This document shows, in pieces, positions 53,401-61,200 of a stretch of DNA of 64,000 nt. Where the stretch lies: NCBI RefSeq assembly GCF_000745005.1, contig NZ_JQNB01000001.1, positions 3,217,501 to 3,281,500 of the forward strand, given 5' to 3'. The notes under the pieces are model-generated. The model saw only the letters and a list, made by a program, of their open reading frames with translations, searched no databases and had not been told where the DNA came from. The first letter of the stretch is position 1, and the number at the start of each line of letters is the position of its first letter. This DNA is from Luteibacter sp. 9135 (GTDB taxonomy: Bacteria > Pseudomonadota > Gammaproteobacteria > Xanthomonadales > Rhodanobacteraceae). Position numbers and translations under genes: made by a program.

Positions 53401-55748
53401 CACACCCTCAGGTCGCGCCGCTGATCGGCTTCTTCGTCAACATGCTGGCATTCCGCCATCGCCTGTCGCGTGACCTGAGCTTCGAGGAGGCACTCGCCAA
53501 TGCCCGACGTCAGGCCCTCGATGCCTTCGCCAAACAGGACATTCCTTTCGAAATCTTGGTGAACCGCCTCCAGGCAGGCGGCCTGCCGCACAGCCCGATC
53601 TTCCAGGTCGCTTTCAACCTCCACAACAACGAGCCGCTGGAACTGAGCTTGCCCGGACTGGAGGCGAACCTTCTCCCCGATGCGGGACACATGGTGCGAT
53701 TCGACATCGAGGTGTCGGCCACCGAATCCGAGGACGGCCTCTGGTTCAACTGGAACTTCGCCGTCAGCCTCTTTGAGGCGTCGTCCGTCCGGCGCATGGC
53801 CGACGGCCTGGCGCTCCTCCTGGAGGGCGTTCTTGCCGATCCCGGCGCCCGGGTAGCCGACCTGCCCATTCTTTCGGCTAGCGACCGCTCGTTGCTTGCA
53901 CGTTGGGAAAAGAACGACGCGGCCTATCCGGCAGACCTCTGTATCCACACCATCTTCGAGCATCGCGTCGCGTGTGCGCCCGGCGCGACCGCAGTGATCC
54001 TGGGCACGGAACGTCTGACGTACGGCGAGCTCAACGAGCGGGCCAATCGTGTGGCGCACGCGTTGCTTGCGCGAGGCGTCAAACCGGACCAGCTCGTGGG
54101 CATCAGCGTCGAGCGATCGCTCGAGATGATCGTCGCGGTATTTGCTGTACTCAAGGCAGGTGCGGCATACGTTCCGCTCGACGCCAGCTACCCGGACGAC
54201 CGGCTGCGAGACATGCTGGAAGACAGCGGGGTAGGCGTGGTGCTTACCCACGGACGCATGCTGGAACGGGGACTATTGGATGCCGGTTGCTGCATCGCGC
54301 TCGACGACGATGCGCTGTTCGCGCCTTTCCCCGCGACGAACCCCGTCATTTCCGACCTGACACCGGATCACCTGGCCTACGTCGTCTACACCTCGGGCTC
54401 CACGGGGCGGCCGAAAGGCGTGGCAGTCGTCCACCGCGGTGTGACGCGTCTGATCGACGATCCCGAGTACGTTCCCCTGGGCCCCGGCACCTGCATGGGG
54501 CAGATCAGCACCTTCGCCTTCGACAGCTCGGTGCTTGAGATCTTCGGCGCACTGCTGAACGGCGGAACGCTCATCCTGTATCCGGGGCGCGAGCTCGACG
54601 TGGGCGCATTGCCGTCATGGCTGCGAGAGCACCAGGTGGACACGGTGTTCCTGACATCTGCACTGTTCGAGGCATGGGCGGAGTTGGTTCAGGCGCGGGA
54701 CGATGTCGTCGTCAAGCACGTCATGATGGGCGGCGACGTGGTTTCCGCGCGCTCGGTAGCGAAGGTGTATGCACTGGACCCCGAAGTCACCATCATCCAT
54801 GCGTATGGGCCCACGGAAAATACGGTGTACACGACGTGCCATGTCGTATCGCGCGACGACGCGAAAAAGGCCACGTTGCCGATCGGCCGGCCGATCAAGC
54901 AAACCAGTCTTCATGTCCTCGACATCGAGGGCCGCCCCGTTCCCATCGGCGTGGGCGGAGAGCTCCACGTCGGCGGTGCCGGGCTCGCCCGTGAATACTG
55001 GAAGCGGCCCGAACTGACGCAGGAGCGGTTCGTTCGCCTTGGTGGCGACGGCCAGCGCGTGTACAGGACGGGAGACCGGGTCAAATTCCTGACCGACGGT
55101 ACCTTGCAGTTCCTGGGCCGCATGGATAACCAGGTGAAGATTCGCGGCTTCCGCGTCGAGCCCGGCGAGATCGAATACCAGCTGCGGCGCAACCCGCGGA
55201 TCGCGGACGCCCTGGTCGTGGTCGATGGAACGGGCGTCGAAAAACGACTGGTCGCCTATGTCGTGGCGCGTCAGCCTGTCGTTGAAGAACTGGCAGACCT
55301 GGTGGACTCTTTCCGGGAAGAACTGAAACAGTCCCTGGCGGAGTACCTGGTACCCAACGCATTTATCGTCCTAGATGCATTCCCTGTGACGCCGAACGGA
55401 AAAGTCGACCGGGCCGCGTTACCGAAGGCCGACTTCCAGTCCTATATCGAGTCGCGGTTCGTGGCGCCTGCCACGGAGACCGAGGCGACGCTGACCCGTA
55501 TCTGGCAGGACGTGCTCGGGCTGGACAAGGTCGGCACCACCGTCGATTTCTTTCAGGTCGGCGGCAACTCGCTGAACATGACGCGGCTCCAGAACGAGAT
55601 CAGGCGCGTCTTCGGCAGTACCGTGCCGCTGAAGGCACTTTTTTCGCGCACCACCATTCGGGAACAAGCCCCTCTGGTCGCAGCCCTCGCCGCGAGCTCC
55701 GGTGCCGGCGAACCCTCCGACGGCGAAATGATCGAGGAAGTGTTCTGA
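47466..55748 (+). CDS. Three-module NRPS: docking - C - T - C - A(Ser) - T - C - A - T
   Basis: 2760 residues. Docking hairpin 1-56 (VVLYLKDGQLAYVAEAG); condensation 1 with HHIASDGWSMG about 213, followed directly by a carrier (GGNSLKA, Ser about 578) with no adenylation domain at all; condensation 2 (HHMASDGWSMD about 770), adenylation with TSGSTG about 1252 and by-eye code D-V-W-H-L-S-L-I-D, serine, carrier (GGHSLLA, Ser about 1645); condensation 3 (HHIASDGWSVG about 1834), adenylation with TSGSTG about 2309 and residues D-S-L-F-M-G-A-V-Y that match no code I know (hydrophobic residue likely), carrier (GGNSLNM, about 2701). No epimerase or release domain. The acidic tail is EMIEEVF. The ATG at 47466 shares its A with the previous stop codon; a GTG at 47463 is an alternative. 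Confidence 0.94.
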   Translation: MKTAEQIVADATAHGVVLYLKDGQLAYVAEAGRFAEALKAEIRANRDAVVSLLAARPTDELAQGQSAIPRMVAVPRLEHMPVSYAQHQVWLADQMDPGSARFNMSMALRLQGALRHDAIHFALDELVRRHEVLRTVYVRVGDAPLQRIQPARSVPVTYVDLTSLPEPERAQELARHQREAGGAGFDLATDLMLRVRLVATGPEETFALFTMHHIASDGWSMGLLIREFVEYYTACVEGRPARCEPLAVQYADYASWQRAKLDGGLRSEHLGYWKAQLRDVRNGPALSTDKPRPARTSLRAGIEASYLGARLSTDLQEFAAARGVTVFIVLQTAFALLIGRWSGHADVVIGTPVAGRTDKAVEPIIGLFVNLLALRTHFADGDTFTTLLDRNREMILDAYAHQDLPFELVVDEALAERDLRVFPLFQTVFNLQNVGQDKLRLPGLEVTGHNAETVAKFDLEVTVEEGSDGYWVQWKYAADLFDPSTAVALAACYLKLLKSIVADPGQRVSSLAEGAGIVRLAAESRIAPAASTEATAAATPFAEPATATERLMATLWQRVLGHERLGTESNFFDLGGNSLKAMRLATLIAETFQVPASVRALFENPTVAALARHVDAHAPQGPARIPVAPEGRPIPLTFAQQRLWFIDQLNDGSPHYNMPVVLRIHGDLDLAALHASLNAIVARHATLRTVYAQTGDGPVQVVRPWSPLPLPVVELHGQDAPAQAQAVSRAVRAEAAAAFDLARDTMLRARLLSLSAHEHEHEHVLVLVVHHMASDGWSMDILQRDFVALYQAHVERREAALPALDIQYADYASWQQETFTPDTLQSQRAYWEALLRGAPAMHSLPLDRPRPPRQDFAGALCRRSLDRALSDDLDALAKRHDATLFMVLQAAFALLLARWSQQEDIVIASPTAGRVNSQVEGLIGFFANTLAFRLALSPEKRFDELLVQCRQQVLEAFARQDFPFEMLVEQLQPERSLSHNPLTQVLFTLQVEDTAELASLDLRIEPAGGADPVTKFDIELMAVVKDGAIQLEWCYARSLFDASTIMRMADSFEVLLGAIVEAPDQRLCALPLLGAWERERALFAFNDTARDFPDQMLVHELFEAVAAAHATSTAVVFEGQCLDYAELNARSNQVAHALLAQGVKPDDRVAICAERSLDLIVGLMGILKSGAAYVPLDPSYPTERLAYMLADCAPVALVAQVGTLPLLPLPGMPVLRLDHAGDLALLARQPRHNPDPRTLGLGSRNLAYVIYTSGSTGLPKGAMNEHRAVVNRLLWAKEAYALGADDRVLQKTPFGFDVSVWEFFLPLLSGAHLVIARPGGHQEPDYLVDLIDSAGITTLHFVPSMLPAFLEQAREGRCQTVRRILCSGEALPFPMQQQVMRQLPHVELHNLYGPTEAAIDVTSWRCEPGKYEGFVPIGRPIANIRIYILDAQREPVPVGAPGEIYIAGVGVAHGYLNRDELTRERFVHDRFSGEPGATMYKTGDLARWLPDGNIEYLGRNDFQVKIRGFRVELGEIEARLCACVGVREAVVLAREDAPGDPQLVAYLVLDAGRALVSGELRAQLARTLPEFMLPRAFVVMEGLPLTANGKLDRTALPAPEASDEPELVHGEPSTAIEQALCDIWQSLLKRTRIGVHDNFFEIGGHSLLAARAAHLIAERCGRKVPIRTLFERPTIAELAPYIDAQAEAAHAPIPSAPVDQRIPLSFAQQRLWFFETLDNGSPQYNMPAALHLQGPLDREALRRSLETIVERHAVLRTVYLSDAEGPVQVVQPMARLELPVVDLSGLDPTAQDDAIDSELRAELTTPFDLSCDRMLRVRLLALAEQEHILLATMHHIASDGWSVGVLTREFASAYTACCERREVDLPALDIQYSDYAHWQRANLTEEKLNAQWAYWEQALRDAPVAHNLPLDRPRPPQQRFEGAIVQQHLDEGVLRGLKQLAARSGTTLFVVLQSALAILLSRWSNESDIVIGSPVATRTHPQVAPLIGFFVNMLAFRHRLSRDLSFEEALANARRQALDAFAKQDIPFEILVNRLQAGGLPHSPIFQVAFNLHNNEPLELSLPGLEANLLPDAGHMVRFDIEVSATESEDGLWFNWNFAVSLFEASSVRRMADGLALLLEGVLADPGARVADLPILSASDRSLLARWEKNDAAYPADLCIHTIFEHRVACAPGATAVILGTERLTYGELNERANRVAHALLARGVKPDQLVGISVERSLEMIVAVFAVLKAGAAYVPLDASYPDDRLRDMLEDSGVGVVLTHGRMLERGLLDAGCCIALDDDALFAPFPATNPVISDLTPDHLAYVVYTSGSTGRPKGVAVVHRGVTRLIDDPEYVPLGPGTCMGQISTFAFDSSVLEIFGALLNGGTLILYPGRELDVGALPSWLREHQVDTVFLTSALFEAWAELVQARDDVVVKHVMMGGDVVSARSVAKVYALDPEVTIIHAYGPTENTVYTTCHVVSRDDAKKATLPIGRPIKQTSLHVLDIEGRPVPIGVGGELHVGGAGLAREYWKRPELTQERFVRLGGDGQRVYRTGDRVKFLTDGTLQFLGRMDNQVKIRGFRVEPGEIEYQLRRNPRIADALVVVDGTGVEKRLVAYVVARQPVVEELADLVDSFREELKQSLAEYLVPNAFIVLDAFPVTPNGKVDRAALPKADFQSYIESRFVAPATETEATLTRIWQDVLGLDKVGTTVDFFQVGGNSLNMTRLQNEIRRVFGSTVPLKALFSRTTIREQAPLVAALAASSGAGEPSDGEMIEEVF

Positions 55749-55797
55749 TCTTTCTCGCTGCCAGACCACTCATTCGAGAATGAACAAGAGAGTCGAC

Positions 55798-56895
55798 ATG
55801 ACAAAGGAATCGTTGAGCATGCTCAATCCGTCAGACGCCGAAACGGCGAAGCCACGAAGGACGACAAGCGAAGTAAGGGCAATGTACGAGAAATTCCCTT
55901 ATCCCAGTCCGATCGTTGGCGAGGGAGTTATCCGCGACAATGCAAACATGCTCAGTGTGTTGTTTCCGGACGAGGACTTTGCCGGCAAGCGGATACTCGA
56001 CGCAGGGTGCGGCACGGGGCAGCGGGCCAATGGCGTGGCGAAGATGTTCCCCGATGCGCTGGTGACAGGCGTGGACATGACATCCGCCTCGCTTGAGGTG
56101 GCCAGGGAGATGGCGCGCAAGAACGGCATCGACAACATCGAGTTCCTGCAGTGCGATCTGCTGAAGCTCGACCTGGAGACCCGATTCGACGTCATCATTT
56201 CAAGCGGCGTGATGCATCACCTGGAGGATCCCGCAAAGGGCTTGAGGAACCTCCGTGCGCATTTGACGGATGCGGGCGTGGCCATGATCTGGCTATACCA
56301 TTCGCTGGGCGAATACGAGCGTTTCCTGGGCCGGGAGCTGCTGCACCGTTTATGGGGTACCGACAAGTCCAACCTCGATCGTGGCGCATCGCTGATGGAC
56401 GCGTTGAATCTCGATCTGGGTTCGCATCAGTACGGCAGCGTCTCCGGCCAGGTGGACCGGGAAATCAGTTACCGCTCCATCAACGCCGATGCCTATATGC
56501 ATCCAATCGTCGAGGCCTACCGGCTCTCGACGGGTCTCTCCATGATGCTCGACGCCGGCTACGACTGGGCCTCGGTCGCGAGTATCAACATGATAGGAAA
56601 GAGTTCCCTCGTGGATATCGCGGGCGTCATCGATCCGATCTACGCCGACATCTGCCTTCAACTGAACGACCTGTTCGACGACTTCGACCTGCAAAGCAGT
56701 TATCTCGACCTCGATCGCCTTGAAAAGCTCCATGTGATCGAACTCGTCCTGAAGCCCACGGCCTTCACCATGATCGCGGGCGGGCCAGATGCCATCTACC
56801 GCCAGCCGGAATGGCTTCGCAAAGGAGCGTTCGACACGGATGCGCGCGAAGCCCTGGCCCGCTGCAGGTCGATGAACGTAAGCATCATCAAGTGA
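55798..56895 (+). CDS. Class I SAM-dependent methyltransferase
   Basis: 365 residues, cytosolic. Motif I is ILDAGCGTGQRANG about residue 68, then VTGVDMTSASLEVAREMARKNG (acidic residue binding the ribose), NIEFLQCDLLKLDL and DVIISSGVMHHLEDP, a Methyltransf_12/25 pattern. The N-terminus has RTTSEVRAMYEKFPYPSPIVGEG, as in free-standing methyltransferases of myxobacterial and Xenorhabdus-type NRPS loci. The C-terminal 150 residues are not recognised. The ATG at 55798 follows AGAGAG; an ATG at 55780 is in frame. None of the synthases contains an internal methyltransferase, so this would be the tailoring enzyme; N-, O- or C-methylation cannot be decided from sequence. Confidence 0.85.
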   Translation: MTKESLSMLNPSDAETAKPRRTTSEVRAMYEKFPYPSPIVGEGVIRDNANMLSVLFPDEDFAGKRILDAGCGTGQRANGVAKMFPDALVTGVDMTSASLEVAREMARKNGIDNIEFLQCDLLKLDLETRFDVIISSGVMHHLEDPAKGLRNLRAHLTDAGVAMIWLYHSLGEYERFLGRELLHRLWGTDKSNLDRGASLMDALNLDLGSHQYGSVSGQVDREISYRSINADAYMHPIVEAYRLSTGLSMMLDAGYDWASVASINMIGKSSLVDIAGVIDPIYADICLQLNDLFDDFDLQSSYLDLDRLEKLHVIELVLKPTAFTMIAGGPDAIYRQPEWLRKGAFDTDAREALARCRSMNVSIIK

Positions 56896-56916
56896 TGATT
56901 CCCTTCGGAATTCAAT

Positions 56917-57945
56917 GTGCGAACGGTGACTGACGTGACGAAGAATGCACTTCCATTGATCATAAATGCGCCCGCAGGGAACACCGACATCCGCGAATGG
57001 TTGAAGGACGGAAAGGCGGGGCTGGAAAGGGCGCTCGCCGAACACGGTGCGGTCCTCTACCGCGGCTTCGAGCTTATAGACGCGAAAGAACTGGGCCAAC
57101 TGGTCAGGAACCTGTCGAGCCGGGAATTCGTCGGCACGGAAGAAAGCTCGCCGAGAAGCCAGATCGAAGGGAACGTCTATACATCGACCAACTACCGTTC
57201 CGATCAGGAAATCTTCCCCCACAACGAGAACTCCTACAAGCGATCGTTCCCGATGAAGCTGTTCTTCTATTGCGCCAAGCCGTCGGAGGTGGGCGGCGAA
57301 ACACCGGTGGTCGATTGCCGGTCGGTCCTGAAACGGCTTGCGCCATCGATTACGACGAAGTTCCTCGAAAAGAAGTGGATGTACGTCAGGAACTTCGGCA
57401 ACGGTATCGGCATTCCATGGGAAGAAGCGTTCAACACCACGGACCGGTCGGTCGTCGAGCAGTACTGTCGCGATGAAGACATCCAGTTCGAATGGATCGG
57501 CACCGAGTCGCTGCGAACGCGGCAGGTGAGGGAGCCTGTGCTGCGCCACCCCCTGACCGGGGAGCTGTCCTGGTTCAATCACATCACGTTCTTCAATATC
57601 GCGACGCTCGACGCACGAATTCGTGATTCCTTGCTCTCCATTTGCGCCGTCGAGGATCTTCCGCACAACACCTATTACGGCGACGGCACACCGATCGAGG
57701 CCTCTGTGATGGAAGAGTTACAACGGGCTTACATATCGGAGACCGTTGTATGGAAGTGGGAGCGTGGCGATCTGATCGTCGTCGACAACCTGCTGACCTC
57801 GCACGCTCGAAAATCTTACGAAGGCGAGCGCAGCATCATGCTGGCCCAGGCCGATCCGATCGACAGGGCGGCCCTGGTCGTTTCCCCCGACGAATGGGAT
57901 GCCTCCGCGGTGATTGGCGACGAAACAATTGAGGAGTATCTTTGA
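56917..57945 (+). CDS. SyrP-like Fe(II)/alpha-ketoglutarate-dependent hydroxylase (TauD/TfdA family)
   Basis: 342-residue non-haem iron oxygenase. The iron triad is visible: His 102 and Glu 104 in FPHNENSY (HxE rather than the commoner HxD) and His 296 in LLTSHARKSYEGER, with the Arg after it as the alpha-ketoglutarate anchor. FRGF-like LYRGFEL, VYTSTNYRSDQEI and GGETPVVDCR are typical of the SyrP group, which beta-hydroxylates amino acids bound to NRPS carriers (SyrP itself acts on Asp). The GTG at 56917 has GGA seven bases upstream; GTGs at 56926 and 56935 are possible. It lies between the methyltransferase and the last synthase; its substrate could be the unassigned residue or Gln. Confidence 0.87.
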   Translation: MRTVTDVTKNALPLIINAPAGNTDIREWLKDGKAGLERALAEHGAVLYRGFELIDAKELGQLVRNLSSREFVGTEESSPRSQIEGNVYTSTNYRSDQEIFPHNENSYKRSFPMKLFFYCAKPSEVGGETPVVDCRSVLKRLAPSITTKFLEKKWMYVRNFGNGIGIPWEEAFNTTDRSVVEQYCRDEDIQFEWIGTESLRTRQVREPVLRHPLTGELSWFNHITFFNIATLDARIRDSLLSICAVEDLPHNTYYGDGTPIEASVMEELQRAYISETVVWKWERGDLIVVDNLLTSHARKSYEGERSIMLAQADPIDRAALVVSPDEWDASAVIGDETIEEYL

Positions 57946-58263
57946 GCATTCCGACATCGCGCCTACCGTGGGGGTATGGCGCGGGCGCACAGCGGATAGG
58001 GGCCAATGGCCGTCTCCGTACGAGCGCGCACCGGGTCGAAGAGGGAACTTTGGGGGGACAGACCGTACCACGGGATGAGTACACCGGTAGCTGACGATGT
58101 CCGTAAGCACTCGACAAAGTCGATATCGACATGCTGCTTCGCAGCAAACCAATTCGGATGAATTGTTGTGGGGGCGTAGCTGCGTCGTGGCCCCTCGCGT
58201 CGCCAGGCTTATTGCGACGCCGCTCCAAAGGATTGTTCAACCCTGCATTTAAAGGATTTTAGT
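57946..58263. other. 318-bp intergenic gap before the last synthase gene
   Basis: By far the largest gap inside the synthase run. It holds the 12-bp palindrome GTCGATATCGAC (58119-58130) and, two bases on, TGCTGC-TTC-GCAGCA (58132-58146), a perfect six-pair hairpin with a three-base loop. No T-run follows. It may contain a separate promoter or an attenuator for the last gene; no clear -35/-10 pair was found. Confidence 0.45.
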
Positions 58264-61200
58264 ATGCCGATTGACGTATTGGAAAAAGCGCGGGCAAAGA
58301 ACATAGATCTATCGGTTGTCGACGGCAGACTGAAAGTAAGAGCCAAAGCCGGTGCCCTCGATGATGAACTGAGGCAGGAAATCACCCTCAATAAAGATCT
58401 GCTCATCGAGCTTCTATCCGACATCCAGGCGTCAAAGACGGACCCCGACGGCAACGTCATCAAACCGGTAGCAAGGGCCGCAGCGGGATCGCCGCTTTCC
58501 TTCGCACAGCAACGCTTGTGGTTCATCGATCAGCACGAGGCGGGAAGCAGCCAGTACAACATTCCGACCGCGCTGAGCCTGCGCGGCGATCTGAACAAGG
58601 GCGCCCTGCAGAAAGCCATCGATGCACTGATGGAGCGGCATCAGGTTCTACGCACCACCTATACCGAGGTGGACGGACGTGCTGTCCAGATCGTTCATCC
58701 CTCGATGAGCGTACGGATGACGGAGATCGACCTCACACACATCGACGAAACCGCGGCCGCGGCAGAGGTCGAGCGCCTGGTGCGCGTGGAGGCCAACGTG
58801 GCCTTCAACCTTCGTCAGGACCCCATCCTGCGCGTCAGCTTGCTGAAGCTGGCGGCAACCAACCATGTGCTGTTGTTCACCATGCATCACATTGCGTCGG
58901 ATGGGTGGTCCGTGGGGGTGCTGACTCGGGAGTTCGTCGCTCTTTACGAGGCATTTCACCAGGGGCGCGACAACCCGCTGGCGCCGCTTGGCATCCAGTA
59001 TGCGGATTTCGCGCACTGGCAGCGAGAGACGCTTCGCGACGAGGTGGTGGCCGGGCAACTTGGCTACTGGGAGAGGGAGCTTGCTGCGGCGCCTACCGTC
59101 CACCGGCTGCCACTGGACAGGCCGCGACCGGCGGAACAGAACTTCGAAGGGCGGATCGTCCGGCAACATCTGGAGCCTGAACTGAGGACACGGCTGAACG
59201 AACTCGCACGGGAAAACGGTGCGACGCTTTTCATGCTGCTGGAATGTGCGTTCGCCTTGCTTCTTGCCCGCTGGAGCCACGAAGACGATATCGTCATCGG
59301 TACACCGATCGCTGGCCGGACCCACAGCCAGCTTGAGCCACTCATCGGCTTTTTCGTCAATACCCTTGTCTTCCGGCACCAGTTCGATGGCGAGCAGAGC
59401 TTCACCCGTCTGCTTGCCGAAGCGAAGCAGAAGGCCCTTGATGCCTACGCGAACCAGGATGTTCCGTTCGACATGGTTGTGGAACGGGTTCAGCCAAAGC
59501 GGAGCCTTGCCCACAGTCCGCTTTTCCAGGTGCTGTTCGCGCTTCAGAACAACGAGCAGGCGACGCTGGATCTTCCCGAACTCTCCATCGACACATTGAC
59601 CGGTGGCCAGCAAACGATCAAGTTCGATCTTGAACTCGCCATCAGCGAAAGCGAGGCCGGCCTGTGGCTCAGCTGGACATATGCCTGCAGCTTGTTCGAC
59701 AGGGCCACCATCGAGCGCATCAGCGCGAGTTTCGGCGCACTGCTACGCCATATCGTGGCCGCGCCCCAGACGCCGGTCTATCGTCTCGCGCTCGGCTCGG
59801 CGAGCGACCTGGCGCCGCAACGGGCGACCGTGCGCCCGGTGGGGAATCTCGGGCCCGAAGACCCTTGCCTGCATCGAGAGTTCGAAAAACACGTCGAGGC
59901 CCAGCCCCATGCCACCGCTCTTGTCTTCGAAGAGACGTCGCTGACGTACCGGCAGCTCAACGAGCGGGCAAACAAGATCGCGCACTGGCTCATCCAGCAG
60001 GGCGTCCGGCCGGATTCCATCGTCGTCCTGTGTATCGATCGCTCCCTGGACATGGTGGTTGCCATCCTTGCCACGTGGAAGGCGGGCGGGGCGTACCTCC
60101 CGATCGATCCGGCCTATCCGTCCTCCCGCATCGACTACATCCTGCAAGACAGCAAGATGAGCGCCTTGCTGACAAACTCGCGCATGGCGGCATCGCACGC
60201 ATTCAACGTCGGCGCACAGCTATCCCTGGACGATGACCGTGCTGTCCTGGACTTCCCGAACGGGAATCCGGACATCGACGGACTTACGGCGGAGTCGCTC
60301 GCATACGTCATCTATACGTCGGGCTCGACCGGCACCCCCAAAGGGGTCTGCATCGCGCATCGTAGCCTCAGCCATCTGTCCCGGCACCTGGACGACATCA
60401 CCGGCCGGCCCGCGGTTTGGGGATGGATGACGTCTTACGTTTTCGATGCGTCTCTGCAAGGATTGACGCGGCTTGGTCATGGGGGTTGCCTTGTCGTCAT
60501 GGACGACAGCCACAAGCTGGACGTCGCTCGCCTTGCATCCGTGCTGGACAGGCACCCGGTCGATATCGTCGACTGCACCCCGAGCATCGTCGAGAGCTGG
60601 CTCGATCAGGACTGCGGGCACATGCTTCCCGACCTGCTCATCGGCGGCGAAGCCATCTCAACTGCGTTGTGGAAGCGCCTGGACGAGTGGCAGGGGCGCC
60701 ATGGTCGAAAGGCCATCAACGTGTATGGCCCCACCGAATGCTGCGTCGATTCCACCTGGGCCACGATTACGGGAGACATGCCCCACATCGGCGAGGTCCT
60801 TGGCGATACGGTCCTTCACGTTCTGTCGGAAGACGGTCAGTCCCTTCCCTTGGGTGTTCCGGGCGAGCTGTATATAGGCGGCCCCGGTCTTGCTCGGGGC
60901 TACCTCAATCGTCCCGAGCTCACCACCAGCCGTTTTGTGGAGATCGGCGAGGCGGGAGCGCGGTTCTATCGCACGGGCGATATCGTCCGCTGGCGAGCGG
61001 ACGGCAACCTCGAATTCCTGGGCCGGGCGGACGGTCAGGTGAAGATCCGCGGGTTCCGCATCGAGACGGGTGAAATCGAATACCAGTTGAACTCGCTTCC
61101 CGCGGTTCGCACGAGCGCCGTCCTCGCCGTCGAAGGTGACGCGAAGCAGAAACGCCTGGTGGCCTATGTCGTCCCGAGGCAGGCCATGGGCGCCGGGTTC

